Part shown: positions 17,782 through 26,610 of the stretch, in pieces | How the letters are laid out: every line of letters starts with the position of its first letter | Numbering within the stretch: position 1 is the first letter of the stretch | NCBI GenBank assembly: GCA_014656015.1 | Contig: BNBP01000021.1 | Span: 1-64,000, forward strand | Source: Streptomyces griseoaurantiacus | Lineage (GTDB): Bacteria; Actinomycetota; Actinomycetes; Streptomycetales; Streptomycetaceae | Length of the DNA: 64,000 nucleotides | Direction of reading: 5' to 3' | Made by a program: the position numbers and the translations under genes | The notes under the pieces: generated by a model | What the model was told of the DNA's origin: nothing | Database searches by the model: none | Seen by the model: only the letters and a program-made list of their open reading frames with translations

Positions 17782-19053
17782 TCAGGCCGTCTCGCGGACC
17801 GCGCGGGCGAGGATCCGCAGACCCTCGTCCAGCTCTTCGCCGGTCGTGGTGAGAGCGGGCAGCAGCTTGACGACCTCGCTCTCCGGACCGGAGGTCTCGA
17901 TCAGCAGGCCGAGTTCGAAGGCGCGCTTGGCGATGCGGCCGGCCCGCTCCTTCTCGTGGAACTCCAGACCCCACACCAGGCCGCGGCCGCGGTACTCCTT
18001 GATGTCGGCCAGGTTCTCCTCGGTGATGGAGATGAGCGCCTGCTCGACCTGCTCCCCGCGTGCGCGGGTCTGCTTCTCCATGGCGGAGCCGTCGGTCCAG
18101 TACGTCTCCAGCGCGGCGGTGGCGGTGACGAACGCCGGGTTGTTGCCGCGGAAGGTGCCGTTGTGCTCGCCCGGCTCCCAGACGTCCAGCTCCGGCTTGA
18201 ACAGGGTCAGTGCCATCGGCAGGCCGTAGCCGCTGATCGACTTGGAGACCGTGACGATGTCGGGCGTGATGCCGGCCTCCTCGAAGGAGAAGAACGCGCC
18301 GGTGCGGCCGCAGCCCATCTGGATGTCGTCGACGATGAGCAGCATGTCCTGGCGCTCGCACAGCTCGGCCAGGGCGCGCAGCCACTCGGGGCGGGCGACG
18401 TTGATGCCGCCCTCGCCCTGCACCGTCTCGACGATCACGGCGGCCGGCTTGTTGAGGCCGGAGCCCTGGTCCTCCAGCAGCCGCTCGAACCACAGGAAGT
18501 CCTCGACGGCCCCGTCGAAGTAGTTGTCGAACGGCATCGGCGTGCCGTGCACCAGCGGAACGCCCGCGCCGGCCCGCTTGAAGGCGTTGCCGGTCACGGC
18601 GAGCGAGCCCAGCGACATGCCGTGGAAGGCGTTGGTGAAGGACACGATGGCCTCGCGGCCCTTGACCTTGCGGGCCAGCTTGAGCGCGGACTCGACGGCG
18701 TTGGTGCCGGTCGGGCCGGGGAACATGACCTTGTACGGCAGGTCGCGCGGGCGCAGCACCAGGTCCTGGAAGGTCTGCAGGAACTGCCGTTTGGCCGTGG
18801 TCGACATGTCGAGGCCGTGCGTGACGCCGTCCCGCTCCAGGTAGTCGATCAGCGCGCGTTTCAGCACCGGGTTGTTGTGGCCGTAGTTGAGCGAGCCGGC
18901 GCCGGCGAAGAAGTCGAGGTAGTCGTGGCCGTCCTCGTCGTACATGCGGCTGCCGCGGGCGCGGTCGAAGACGGTGGGCCAGCCTCGGCAGTAACTGCGT
19001 ACCTCGGATTCGAGGGTCTGGAAGACGCTGAGGTCGGGCTGGGTGATGGTCAC
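17782..19053 (-). CDS. ectB: Diaminobutyrate-2-oxoglutarate transaminase EctB
   Basis: 423 aa class III aminotransferase that converts aspartate semialdehyde to L-2,4-diaminobutyrate with glutamate as donor. The PLP-binding Lys is at residue 271 ([10 protein letters not shown]) and the PLP-phosphate region is [19 protein letters not shown]-terminus [26 protein letters not shown] in two parts is typical. Second gene of ectABCD, with a 186-bp intercistronic gap to ectA. Confidence 0.97.
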   Translation of the reverse strand: MTITQPDLSVFQTLESEVRSYCRGWPTVFDRARGSRMYDEDGHDYLDFFAGAGSLNYGHNNPVLKRALIDYLERDGVTHGLDMSTTAKRQFLQTFQDLVLRPRDLPYKVMFPGPTGTNAVESALKLARKVKGREAIVSFTNAFHGMSLGSLAVTGNAFKRAGAGVPLVHGTPMPFDNYFDGAVEDFLWFERLLEDQGSGLNKPAAVIVETVQGEGGINVARPEWLRALAELCERQDMLLIVDDIQMGCGRTGAFFSFEEAGITPDIVTVSKSISGYGLPMALTLFKPELDVWEPGEHNGTFRGNNPAFVTATAALETYWTDGSAMEKQTRARGEQVEQALISITEENLADIKEYRGRGLVWGLEFHEKERAGRIAKRAFELGLLIETSGPESEVVKLLPALTTTGEELDEGLRILARAVRETA

Positions 19054-19115
19054 GCGAATCGCTCCTCGGAGGTGGGGTGGGAGTGGGACTCGGACGTCGC
19101 GGGATGAGGTCGTGG

Positions 19116-19138
19116 GCGGGCCGCGGCGAACGGCCCGC
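19116..19138 (-). other. Intercistronic stem-loop between ectA and ectB
   Basis: GCGGGCCG / CGGCCCGC 8-bp stem with a 7-nt loop inside the unusually long ectA-ectB gap. It could trim or attenuate the operon mRNA, or be part of a second promoter region. Only the inverted repeat is seen. Confidence 0.35.
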
Positions 19139-19239
19139 GGCGAGCGGGCTCGCGCGCACGGCCGGGTGAACGCGGCGGAGGTCCGGGCGAGTGGGAGGAA
19201 GACGGGAACAGGGGGAGGCGGGGTGCGGCGGCCCGCGGC

Positions 19240-19824
19240 TCAGGCCGCGGAGGGCGACGCGCTGCCGGCGGCGGTACCGGCCGAGAGCGGGCCTATGCGG
19301 TGCAGCACCTCGGGGTCGTGCGGTCCGTCGGGGAAGCGGTCCGCCTCGAACAGCACCTCGTGTTCGACGGTCGCGCCGTGGCGGCGGGCGAACGAGGCGA
19401 ACAGGCGCTCGGAGGCGGTGTTCCCTGGGCTGATCGTCGTCTCCAGGCCGGTCACGCCGTACTCGGCGAGCACCCGGGCGGCCAGGTCGTCGAGCATGCG
19501 GGCGGCGAGGCCGCGGCCGCGGTACGAGGCGTCGACGGCGACCTGCCAGACCAGCAGCGTGCCGGGGCGGTCGGGACGCAGGTAGGCGGTCACGAATCCG
19601 ACGGGGGTGCCGTCGGCGGCGCGGGCCACCACGGAGGTGCCGGCGAAATCACGGCACCACAGCAGGTAGCTGTAGGACGAGTTGAGGTCGAGGGTTCCGG
19701 AGTCCTTGGCGATGCGCCACAGTGCGGCGCCGTCCGCCACTTCCGGACGGTCTGTGGTTACGTCTCCGGTTTTTCCGGTCATTCCCATGAATTCCGCTGA
19801 CAGGTCGGCTCGTGCGGCGGTCAT
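19240..19824 (-). CDS. ectA: L-2,4-diaminobutyrate acetyltransferase EctA
   Basis: 194 aa GNAT acetyltransferase, first step after EctB in ectoine synthesis (acetyl-CoA donor). The acetyl-CoA loop is [10 protein letters not shown] in [19 protein letters not shown], and [15 protein letters not shown] is the conserved EctA segment. The ATG at 19824 gives [15 protein letters not shown]; an ATG at 19788 or 19782 inside this could be the true start since no Shine-Dalgarno supports 19824. First gene of the ect operon. Confidence 0.93.
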   Translation of the reverse strand: MTAARADLSAEFMGMTGKTGDVTTDRPEVADGAALWRIAKDSGTLDLNSSYSYLLWCRDFAGTSVVARAADGTPVGFVTAYLRPDRPGTLLVWQVAVDASYRGRGLAARMLDDLAARVLAEYGVTGLETTISPGNTASERLFASFARRHGATVEHEVLFEADRFPDGPHDPEVLHRIGPLSAGTAAGSASPSAA

Positions 19825-19835
19825 GCAGAATGAAC

Positions 19836-19847
19836 TTACCCAGGTAA
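19836..19847. promoter_or_regulatory. Candidate operator upstream of ectA
   Basis: TTACCCAGGTAA is an inverted repeat (TTACC-2 nt-GGTAA) 12 nt upstream of the ectA start, in the position of a promoter or repressor site. Which regulator would bind is not visible. Confidence 0.3.
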
Positions 19848-19955
19848 ATTGAAAATTGCATCGTGGAGGGGGGTTACGTGTGGACGGCACGTGTGTTATC
19901 GGGCGGGCGCGGGCGTCCGGGCGAGTCGACGGCGGAATGTCCTGGTAAGTGGGGG

Positions 19956-20063
19956 ATGGAACGGGATGAAAAGGTCAGCTTGTGGAACGCATCACAACCA
20001 TGTAACCCTTCGGATCCGTGTCCGGATTATGTCGGTTCGGGTTCGTCAGATTGTTGCGTTTAG
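19956..20063 (+). CDS. Candidate Cys-rich 35-aa micro-ORF
   Basis: ATG at 19956 preceded by GTGGGGG; ends TAG. The peptide starts MERDEKVSLWNASQPCNPS and ends GSGSSDCCV, with four Cys in the C-terminal 20 residues and an acidic N-terminus. Only about 44% of its third positions are G/C, unlike genes around it. This looks superficially like a leader/core peptide layout, but no modifying enzyme is adjacent, so it may equally be chance in a low-GC promoter region. A GTG at 19863 would extend it without a ribosome binding site. Confidence 0.25.
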   Translation: MERDEKVSLWNASQPCNPSDPCPDYVGSGSSDCCV

Positions 20064-20088
20064 CCCGCGGAAGAACGGGCAGGAGCTA

Positions 20089-20136
20089 ATGGGAAGCTGC
20101 TCAGGAAGAATAGAAGAACAAGGGATGAATGCCTGA
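20089..20136 (+). CDS. Candidate 15-aa micro-ORF with strong ribosome binding site
   Basis: AGGAG lies 3 nt upstream of ATG 20089. The ORF (MGSCSGRIEEQGMNA) stops with TGA 25 nt after the preceding micro-ORF region. Its significance is unknown; the only support is the ribosome binding site and its place in the same low-GC tract. Confidence 0.2.
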   Translation: MGSCSGRIEEQGMNA

Positions 20137-20243
20137 GAAATGAGAACGGGAATCGCCGTCCCGAAATCCCCCGGTGAATACGGCGGCCGGGGAAGTGCCC
20201 ACGGGCTCCCCCCGCGGGGCGGCGGGGCCGCCCCGCTCCCGTC

Positions 20244-21347
20244 TCAGTCCCGGGCCGCCCGCAGCGCCGCCTCCACGTCCACCTCGTCCGCTCCGGCCGC
20301 CCCGGTCCCGGCCAGTGCCGTGCCCAGCGCGCGCAGGCAGCGTTCCACGACCTCGGGGCTCGCGTCCGGCCCGTAGTGGTTCACCCGCACCATCTCCCGG
20401 GCCAGAGCGCCCCCGCCCGCCGCCAGCGGCAGCCCCGGATCCGACTCCAGGGCCCGCGCGACGAGGTCCGAGGCGCTCGCCGCCCCCTTCACCCGCAGCG
20501 TCGTGGCCACCGGCGCGGCCTCCCGCGCCCGGTACACATACGGCTCGAGCCCGCCGCCCAGCGCCTTCACGCCCGCCCGGGTCGCTGCCGCGGCCGAGGC
20601 GTGCGCCCGCATCACCGCCTCGAGCCCCCGCTCCTCGATCCGCTCCAGGCACGCCTCCAGCGCCAGCATCTCCAGTTGGGCGGGTGCGTGCGGGAGCGCC
20701 CGCCGGCCCCCGTCGATCCACCGCTCCTTCCAGTCGAGGAGCGAGAGGTAGGAGTGCCGGGGAGCCCGCGGATTGGCCGCCATCCGGGCCCACGCCCGCT
20801 CGCTCACCGAGACCGCGGACACCCCCGCGGGCCCGCCCATCGCCTTCTGGCCGCCGATCACACAGAGGTCCACGCCCCACGCGTCCACCCGCACCGGCTC
20901 CGCACCGACCGAGGCCACCGCGTCCAGGTAGAGCAGCGCGCCGTGCTCCCGGACGGCCTCGCCGATCTCCGCGACCGGGTTGGTGTTGCCGGTGGCAGCC
21001 TCCGCGTGCACCAGCGACACGAAGTCGATCTCCGGGTGCTCCCCGAGCGCCACCCGCACCTGCTCCGCGCTCACCGCCGAGTGGAAGGGCACCGCGAGGT
21101 CGATGACGTGCGCCCCGCACTCCCGCAGCCAGTCCCCGAACGTCTGTCCGTACGGTCCGGTGATCACGTTCAGCGCGGTGGTGCCGGGTCCGGCGCACCC
21201 GCGGATCGCGCCCTCCAGCGGCAACAGCGCCTCGCCCTGCATGATCACCACGTCGTTCCGCGTGCCGAGCAGCCGGGCCACGCGATCCTCGACGGACGCG
21301 AAGCGCGCGGCGGTCAGCGGGGCCAGGTCCAGCAGGGGGTGGGTCAC
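20244..21347 (-). CDS. Class V aminotransferase (alanine-glyoxylate aminotransferase-like)
   Basis: 367 aa. PLP enzyme with VITGPYGQTFGDW, the PLP-Asp in LLYLDAVASVG and Schiff-base Lys168 in VIGGQKAMGGPAG. The C-terminal substrate-binding Arg region is REMVRVNHYG. This is the serine/alanine-pyruvate/glyoxylate branch of class V, which transfers amino groups onto glyoxylate or pyruvate. Divergent from an amino acid ABC importer across a promoter region; a shared role in amino acid use is possible but not shown. Confidence 0.85.
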   Translation of the reverse strand: MTHPLLDLAPLTAARFASVEDRVARLLGTRNDVVIMQGEALLPLEGAIRGCAGPGTTALNVITGPYGQTFGDWLRECGAHVIDLAVPFHSAVSAEQVRVALGEHPEIDFVSLVHAEAATGNTNPVAEIGEAVREHGALLYLDAVASVGAEPVRVDAWGVDLCVIGGQKAMGGPAGVSAVSVSERAWARMAANPRAPRHSYLSLLDWKERWIDGGRRALPHAPAQLEMLALEACLERIEERGLEAVMRAHASAAAATRAGVKALGGGLEPYVYRAREAAPVATTLRVKGAASASDLVARALESDPGLPLAAGGGALAREMVRVNHYGPDASPEVVERCLRALGTALAGTGAAGADEVDVEAALRAARD

Positions 21348-21707
21348 GGCGGCTCTCTTCGCTCAACGGGTCACTTAACAGGTGCCGAGACGGGTAGGGA
21401 ACACCGGTGTCACCCGCGTATCGCACCGCACGACCAGCCTAATCCCGCCCCTTCCGCCCCCCCCGCCGACCCTCTCCGCCCCCGCCTCCCCCAACCCCGC
21501 CCCCGCGGGACCGCTCGCTTCCGAACCGCAGGCCGTGAGCCCGCTTCGGCCATCGGTTTGGTTTGAGAACCTCAAAGATCTCCTTATAATCAGAAGGCTG
21601 TCCATGCCTCACGGACGGACAGCAGTCCCCTCGCCCGCCCCGCGGCACCCCCACCGCACCCGTCTTGCAAGCCCCCGCCGCACCCGCCCTCACAGGAGGC
21701 CCCCGTC
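21348..21707. other. Divergent promoter region, aminotransferase / amino acid importer
   Basis: Non-coding. Besides the promoter at 21563-21590 it contains a perfect palindrome ACACCGGTGT at 21401-21410 and a pyrimidine-rich run at 21440-21510. AGCCTA at 21436-21441 read on the minus strand is a possible -10 element for the aminotransferase. Confidence 0.45.
21563..21590 (+). promoter_or_regulatory. Strong sigma70-type promoter for the amino acid ABC operon
   Basis: TTGAGA at 21563-21568 and a perfect TATAAT at 21585-21590, 16-bp spacer, inside a locally A/T-rich patch. About 115 nt upstream of the GTG at 21708. Confidence 0.7.
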
Positions 21708-22574
21708 GTGAACACCGTCCCCGGACGCCGGACCCGCGTGCTGACCGTCACCGCCGCGGTCGCCGGACTGCTCCTCGCGGCCGGCTGCTCCTCCGGCGGC
21801 GACGACGGCGGCAAGAAGGCCACGGCCAAGGGCGTGCCGCTGGTCAAGGCCGGCCAGATCACCACCTGCACCCACCTGCCGTACCCCCCGTTCCAGTCCG
21901 AGATCGACGGCAAGGTGCAGGGCTTCGACGTCTCCCTCGTCGACCTGGTCGCGGACGACCTCGGGGTGAAGCAGGCAATCGTCGACACGCCCTTCGAGAA
22001 CTTCAAGACCGGCGCCTTCCTCAACTCCGGCCAGTGCGACCTCGCCGCCGCCGGTATGACGATCACCGAGGAGCGCAAGAAGAACGTCGACTTCTCCGAC
22101 CCGTACTTCGAGGCCACCCAGGCCGTCCTGGTGAACAAGAAGAGCGGGCTCACCTCGCTCGCCGACGTCAAGTCCAAGGGCAAGAAGCTCGGCGCCCAGG
22201 CGCAGACCACCGGTGAGGACTACGCCCGCAAGCAGGGCTTCGACCCGGTCTCCTTCGAGTCCTCCGACGCCGTCCTCAACGGTCTGCGCACCGGCCAGGT
22301 CCAGGCCGTCGTCATCGACTACCCGGTCGTCCAGGGCTGGCTGAAGAACAAGGCCAACGCCGACGCCTTCGAGGTCGCCGACAACATCAACACCGGCGAG
22401 CAGTACGGCTTCACGGTGAAGAAGGGCAACACCAAGCTGCTGGCCGCCGTCAACAAGGCGCTCGCCGAGGCCAAGGCCGACGGCACGTACAAGAAGCTGT
22501 ACGAGAAGTGGATCGGCCCCTACGACGAGTCGGCGGCCTCCCCGTCCGCCTCGGCCACCGCCTCCGCCTCATGA
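21708..22574 (+). CDS. Polar amino acid ABC transporter, substrate-binding lipoprotein
   Basis: 288 aa. Signal peptide with lipobox LLAAGC (Cys27) followed by a Ser/Gly/Asp linker. SBP family 3 fold: TCTHLPYPPFQ, GFDVSLVDLVADDLGV, SGQCDLAAAGMTITEER, VDFSDPYFEATQ. Such proteins bind polar amino acids such as cystine, glutamine or arginine; the specificity is not readable. GTG start with AGGAGG 8 nt upstream. First gene of a three-gene importer operon; its stop overlaps the permease start. Confidence 0.9.
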   Translation: MNTVPGRRTRVLTVTAAVAGLLLAAGCSSGGDDGGKKATAKGVPLVKAGQITTCTHLPYPPFQSEIDGKVQGFDVSLVDLVADDLGVKQAIVDTPFENFKTGAFLNSGQCDLAAAGMTITEERKKNVDFSDPYFEATQAVLVNKKSGLTSLADVKSKGKKLGAQAQTTGEDYARKQGFDPVSFESSDAVLNGLRTGQVQAVVIDYPVVQGWLKNKANADAFEVADNINTGEQYGFTVKKGNTKLLAAVNKALAEAKADGTYKKLYEKWIGPYDESAASPSASATASAS

Positions 22575-23410
22575 CGGACACCGGAAACGAGACGGCACTG
22601 ACGCCCCGCAGGTCCGGACTGACCCGGCGGCAGAAGCGGGCGCTCTCGCGCGGGGCGCAGTACCTGATCTTCGTCGCCGCCGTGGTCGCGCTCGCGGTGG
22701 GCGCCGACTGGGGGCGGCTGCAGAACCAGTTCGCCCAGGTGGACCTGGCCAAGCAGCTCTTCCCGGACATCATCACGCTGGCCCTGAAGAACACCGTCCT
22801 CTACACGCTGTCCGGCTTCGTCGTCGGACTCGTGCTCGGCATGGTGATCGCGCTGATGCGGCTGTCCTCGGTGGGCCCCTACCGCTGGGTCTCCGGGATC
22901 TACATCGAGATCTTCCGCGGCCTGCCCGCTCTGCTGATCTTCATCTTCGTCGGGGTGGCCGTCCCGCTGGCCTTCCCCGGCACGGAGATCCCCGGCGGCA
23001 CCTACGGCAAGGTCGCCATCGCGCTCGGCCTCGTCTCCGCCGCCTACATGGCGGAGACCATCCGGGCCGGCATCCAGGCGGTGCCCAAGGGGCAGATGGA
23101 GGCGGCCCGCTCGCTGGGCTTCTCGCACGCGCGGGCCATGATCTCCGTCGTCATCCCGCAGGCGTTCCGCATCGTGATCCCGCCGCTCACCAACGAACTC
23201 GTCCTGCTGTTCAAGGACTCCTCGCTGGTGCTGTTCCTCGGCGTCACACTGGAGGAGCGCGAACTGGCCAAGTTCGGCCGCGACCTGGCCAGCCAGACCG
23301 CCAACTCCACGCCGATCCTCGTCGCCGGCCTGTGCTACCTGCTGGTCACGGTGCCGCTCGGATTCATCGTCCGCCGGCTGGAGGCCAAGGCGGGGGAGGC
23401 CACCAAGTGA
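22571..23410 (+). CDS. Polar amino acid ABC transporter permease (HisM/GlnP family)
   Basis: 279 aa. About five or six membrane helices; periplasmic-permease motif [16 protein letters not shown] and the EAA loop [24 protein letters not shown] near residues 178-200. ATG overlaps the preceding TGA (ATGA). As a single permease it probably forms a homodimer with the ATPase encoded downstream. Confidence 0.92.
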   Translation: MTDTGNETALTPRRSGLTRRQKRALSRGAQYLIFVAAVVALAVGADWGRLQNQFAQVDLAKQLFPDIITLALKNTVLYTLSGFVVGLVLGMVIALMRLSSVGPYRWVSGIYIEIFRGLPALLIFIFVGVAVPLAFPGTEIPGGTYGKVAIALGLVSAAYMAETIRAGIQAVPKGQMEAARSLGFSHARAMISVVIPQAFRIVIPPLTNELVLLFKDSSLVLFLGVTLEERELAKFGRDLASQTANSTPILVAGLCYLLVTVPLGFIVRRLEAKAGEATK

Positions 23411-23441
23411 GCGTCCGCACCCGTACCGGAGAGGCAGCCCA

Positions 23442-24314
23442 GTGAGCGCCCCCAAGTCCAGCGCCACCCCCGGCGCCGCCGAGATCGACGTCCGCGGGCT
23501 GCACAAGTCCTTCGGGGACAACGAGGTGCTGCGCGGCATCGACCTGGAGATCCGCCAGGGCGAGGTCGTCTGCGTCATCGGCCCCTCCGGCTCCGGAAAG
23601 TCCACGCTGCTGCGCTGCGTGAACCTCCTGGAGGAGCCCACCAAGGGCCAGGTCTTCGTCGGAGGCACCGAACTGACCGACCCGGACGTCGACATCGACG
23701 CCGTGCGCCGGCGGATCGGTATGGTCTTCCAGCAGTTCAACCTGTTCCCGCACCTGACGGTGACCGAGAACCTCACCCTGCCGCAGCGCCGGGTGCTCGG
23801 CCGCAACAAGGCGACGGCGGCCCGGGTGGCCGCGGAGAACCTGGAACGGGTGGGCCTCGCCGAGAAGGCGGAGGCCTATCCCTCCTCCCTCTCCGGCGGC
23901 CAGCAGCAGCGGGTCGCCATCGCCCGCGCGCTGGCGATGGGCCCCGAGGTGATGCTCTTCGACGAGCCCACCTCCGCCCTCGACCCCGAACTCGTCGGCG
24001 ACGTCCTCGCGGTCATGCGCCGGCTGGCCCACGAGGGCATGACGATGATGGTCGTCACCCACGAGATGACCTTCGCCCGCGAGGTCGCCGACCGCGTCGT
24101 CTTCATGGACGGCGGAGTGATCGTCGAGGACGGCACCCCCGACCAGGTCATCACCGACCCGAGGCACACCCGCACCCGGCACTTCCTCTCCCGCCTCCTC
24201 GACCCCGCGATGGCCGAGGTGGAGGAGGAGACCTCGGACCTGGTGCAGGGCGCCCCGAAGCCCCCGGTCACCAAGCAGGAGCGGCCCCCGACACCGCCGG
24301 GGCGCGGGGTCTGA
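23442..24314 (+). CDS. Polar amino acid ABC transporter ATP-binding protein (GlnQ family)
   Basis: 290 aa. Walker [10 protein letters not shown] at residues ~48-56, Q-loop [10 protein letters not shown], signature LSGGQQQR, Walker [14 protein letters not shown]-loop VTHEM. The C-terminal ~40 residues are an acidic/Pro extension. GTG start with GGAGAGG upstream, 31 bp after the permease. Energises import by the two preceding products. Confidence 0.94.
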   Translation: MSAPKSSATPGAAEIDVRGLHKSFGDNEVLRGIDLEIRQGEVVCVIGPSGSGKSTLLRCVNLLEEPTKGQVFVGGTELTDPDVDIDAVRRRIGMVFQQFNLFPHLTVTENLTLPQRRVLGRNKATAARVAAENLERVGLAEKAEAYPSSLSGGQQQRVAIARALAMGPEVMLFDEPTSALDPELVGDVLAVMRRLAHEGMTMMVVTHEMTFAREVADRVVFMDGGVIVEDGTPDQVITDPRHTRTRHFLSRLLDPAMAEVEEETSDLVQGAPKPPVTKQERPPTPPGRGV

Positions 24315-24357
24315 ACAAGGGGCGGGACGACCCGGCCCGCCCGCCGCGGTCACCCCT

Positions 24358-24363
24358 TAGGGT
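24358..24363 (+). promoter_or_regulatory. -10 element (TAGGGT) of a probable leaderless transcript
   Basis: TAGGGT lies 7 nt before the ATG at 24371 with no Shine-Dalgarno between. In actinomycetes this spacing indicates that transcription starts at the A of the start codon. Confidence 0.6.
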
Positions 24364-24370
24364 GCCCTGC

Positions 24371-25474
24371 ATGAGCGATGACGTGGTGCTGCACGTGAAG
24401 GGGCGGGTGCTTCTCGGGGCGGACGACGGGCAGGTGCGGGACGAGTTGTGGGTGGTCGGCGGGCGGATCACCCACGAGCGGCCCACCGGTGCCGCGGGCC
24501 GGGACGTCCGCACCGTGGAGGGCTGGGCGCTCCCCGGGCTCGTCGACGCGCACTGCCATGTGGGGCTCGACGCGCACGGACCCGTCCCGGACGACGTCTC
24601 CGAGAAGCAGGCGCTGACCGACCGCGACGCCGGGGCACTGCTCCTGAGGGACGCCGGGTCCCCGTCCGACACCCGCTGGATCGACGACCGGGCCGACCTG
24701 CCGCGCATCGTCCGGGCCGGCCGGCACATCGCCCGCACCCGCCGCTACATCCGCAACTACGCCTGGGAGGTCGAGCCGGAGGACCTGACCGCCCACGTGG
24801 CCCGGGAGGCGCGGCGGGGCGACGGCTGGGTCAAGCTCGTCGGCGACTGGATCGACCGGGACGCCGGCGACCTGACCGCGTGCTGGCCGCGCGGCGCCGT
24901 CGAGGCGGCCATCGCCGAGGCCCACCGGCTCGGCGCCCGGGTCACCGCGCACTGCTTCGCCGAGGACTCCCTGCGCGATCTGGTCGAGGCGGGCATCGAC
25001 TGCGTCGAGCACGCCACGGGGCTGACCGAGGACACCATCCCGCTGTTCGCGGAGCGGGGCGTGGCGATCGTCCCCACCCTGGTCAACATCGCCACGTTCC
25101 CGAGGCTCGCCGAGGGCGGCGAGGCCAAGTTCCCGCGCTGGTCGGCCCACATGCGCCGACTGCACGCCCGCCGCTACGACACCGTCCGCGCCGCCCACGA
25201 CGCCGGCATCCCGGTCTACGTCGGCACCGACGCGGGCGGCTCCCTCCCGCACGGCCTGGTCGCCGCGGAGGTCGCGGAACTGGTCACCGCGGGCATCCCC
25301 CCGGTCCAGGCACTGTCCGCGACGACCTGGGGCGCACGGCGGTGGCTCGGCCGCCCCGGACTGGAGGAGGGCGCCCCGGCCGACCTCGTCGTCTACGAGA
25401 CGGACCCGCGGGCGGACGTACGGGTGCTGGCGGCGCCCCGGCGGATCGTGCTGGGCGGGCGGGTCGTCGGCTGA
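24371..25474 (+). CDS. Amidohydrolase-family metalloenzyme
   Basis: 367 aa. Amidohydrolase TIM barrel: metal motif DAHCHVG (HxH) near residue 60, the Lys region GDGWVKLVGDWIDRD, HCFAED and CVEHATG His ligands, and the metal Asp in YVGTDAGGSLPHG. It resembles imidazolonepropionase/prolidase-like members; the substrate is not evident. Leaderless start supported by TAGGGT directly upstream. It follows the amino acid importer by 56 bp but probably has its own promoter. Confidence 0.85.
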   Translation: MSDDVVLHVKGRVLLGADDGQVRDELWVVGGRITHERPTGAAGRDVRTVEGWALPGLVDAHCHVGLDAHGPVPDDVSEKQALTDRDAGALLLRDAGSPSDTRWIDDRADLPRIVRAGRHIARTRRYIRNYAWEVEPEDLTAHVAREARRGDGWVKLVGDWIDRDAGDLTACWPRGAVEAAIAEAHRLGARVTAHCFAEDSLRDLVEAGIDCVEHATGLTEDTIPLFAERGVAIVPTLVNIATFPRLAEGGEAKFPRWSAHMRRLHARRYDTVRAAHDAGIPVYVGTDAGGSLPHGLVAAEVAELVTAGIPPVQALSATTWGARRWLGRPGLEEGAPADLVVYETDPRADVRVLAAPRRIVLGGRVVG

Positions 25475-25623
25475 GCCGTAGGCGCGGGAGCCGCATTCGA
25501 ACCCGTTCACGGAAACCCCACGATGGAGTGAAGTAACCCAGAAGTGCTGACCGTTCACTGACAGTAGGTAAGTCTTACCGGGTCCCCTCACCCGTCCCAC
25601 GTGTCCCCTGGAGGTCCCACTCC

Positions 25624-26562
25624 GTGAACGGCACCATCTTCCGCATGCCCGCACGCCGTCTCGGCGCCGTCGCCGCCGCCACCGCACTGGCGGCGGTGCC
25701 GGTCGTCCTCGCCGGCGCCGGGTCCGCCGCCGCGACCGGCGTCGAGGGCGGCGAGGCCGGCAGCGCGCACGCCCTCGTCCTGCGCACCGGCCTCGACGTC
25801 TCCCTCGCCGCCAAGACCGTCCGCGTGCCCCTCGCGGTCAGCCTCAACGAGGTGAGCGCGCCCCGGAGCGCGGAGAAGACCGCGCTCACCGCACGCCTCG
25901 ACGGCGTCGACCACGGCCGCCCGTTCAGCGTGCTGCGCGCCGACGTCGCCTCCGCGAAGGCCACCGTGTCCGGCGGGAAGGCCGAGGCGCGCACCGAACT
26001 CGCGCACGCCCGGCTGCACGTGCCCGGGCTGCCGCTGCTGTCCCTGATCGAGCTGGCCCAGGTCACCTCCACGGCCACCTGCGAGGCCGGGAAGGCACCG
26101 GTCGCCTCCGCGAACCTCCTCGGCCCGGTGACCGTGCTCGGCAAGAAGGTGACCGTGAGCGCGAGCGGCCCGACCGAGGTGAAGGTGCCGGGCGTGGGGG
26201 AGGTGCGCCTCGAGCTCTCCAAGAAGGAGACCACCTCCCGCACGGCCGCCGCGACCGCGCTCGAACTGACCGTGTCCGTCAACCCGTTGAAGCTGAACGT
26301 GGCCGAGGTGGAGGGCACCTTGAGCCTGGCGAAGGCGGAGTGCGAGGCGCCCGCGGTCGAGGAGCGGACCGCCGCGGAACCGGCGAAGCCGGCGGGCGGC
26401 GGCCAAGCGGGCGAGGCCGACGTGCGGCCCCAGGGGGAGCGCACCGAGGAGGGGCTCGCGGAGACGGGCGGCGGCTCGATGACCCCGTACCTCGCGGGCG
26501 GGTCCGTCCTCGCGCTGTCGGCGGGCGGGGCCGCGTTCGCCCTGGCGCGCCGCAGAGGCTGA
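25624..26562 (+). CDS. LAETG-anchored surface protein (SCO1860 family)
   Basis: 312 aa. Secretion signal at residues 1-37 (Ala-rich, ends GSAAA). The mature part is beta-rich with an SCO1860-like pattern (LVLRTGLDVSL, LAHARLHVPGLPLLSL) and two Cys. A Pro/Ala/Glu linker leads to the sorting signal LAETGGGS near residue 278, a hydrophobic helix and the positive tail ARRRG. This is a class E sortase (LAxTG) substrate to be linked to the cell wall. GTG start has GGAGG 10 nt upstream. Function unknown; no sortase gene nearby. Confidence 0.9.
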   Translation: MNGTIFRMPARRLGAVAAATALAAVPVVLAGAGSAAATGVEGGEAGSAHALVLRTGLDVSLAAKTVRVPLAVSLNEVSAPRSAEKTALTARLDGVDHGRPFSVLRADVASAKATVSGGKAEARTELAHARLHVPGLPLLSLIELAQVTSTATCEAGKAPVASANLLGPVTVLGKKVTVSASGPTEVKVPGVGEVRLELSKKETTSRTAAATALELTVSVNPLKLNVAEVEGTLSLAKAECEAPAVEERTAAEPAKPAGGGQAGEADVRPQGERTEEGLAETGGGSMTPYLAGGSVLALSAGGAAFALARRRG

Positions 26563-26572
26563 CGGCGGGGCC

Positions 26573-26610
26573 GGGGAAGGGGGCTGTACAGGCCGTTCAG
26601 CCCCCTCCCC
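26573..26610. terminator. Bidirectional terminator between LAETG protein gene and cobC
   Basis: GGGGAAGGGGGCTG at 26573-26586 pairs with CAGCCCCCTCCCC at 26598-26610. The right arm lies in the last codons of the convergent cobC. Confidence 0.75.

Larger units (their letters stand above)
19825..20243. other. Low-GC intergenic region upstream of ectA
   Basis: About 420 bp with clearly lower GC than the flanks, especially 19830-20170. It must contain the ectA promoter on the minus strand; a possible operator and two micro-ORFs on the plus strand are listed separately. Confidence 0.6.

Noticed and set aside
19956-20136. Calling the micro-ORF region a RiPP cluster
   Set aside because: No lanthipeptide, lasso, radical-SAM or protease gene is adjacent; kept only as a candidate observation.
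20140-20376. Third micro-ORF (starts MRTGIAVPKSPG) after the two in the low-GC tract
   Set aside because: Continues deep antisense into the aminotransferase gene and has no ribosome binding site of note.
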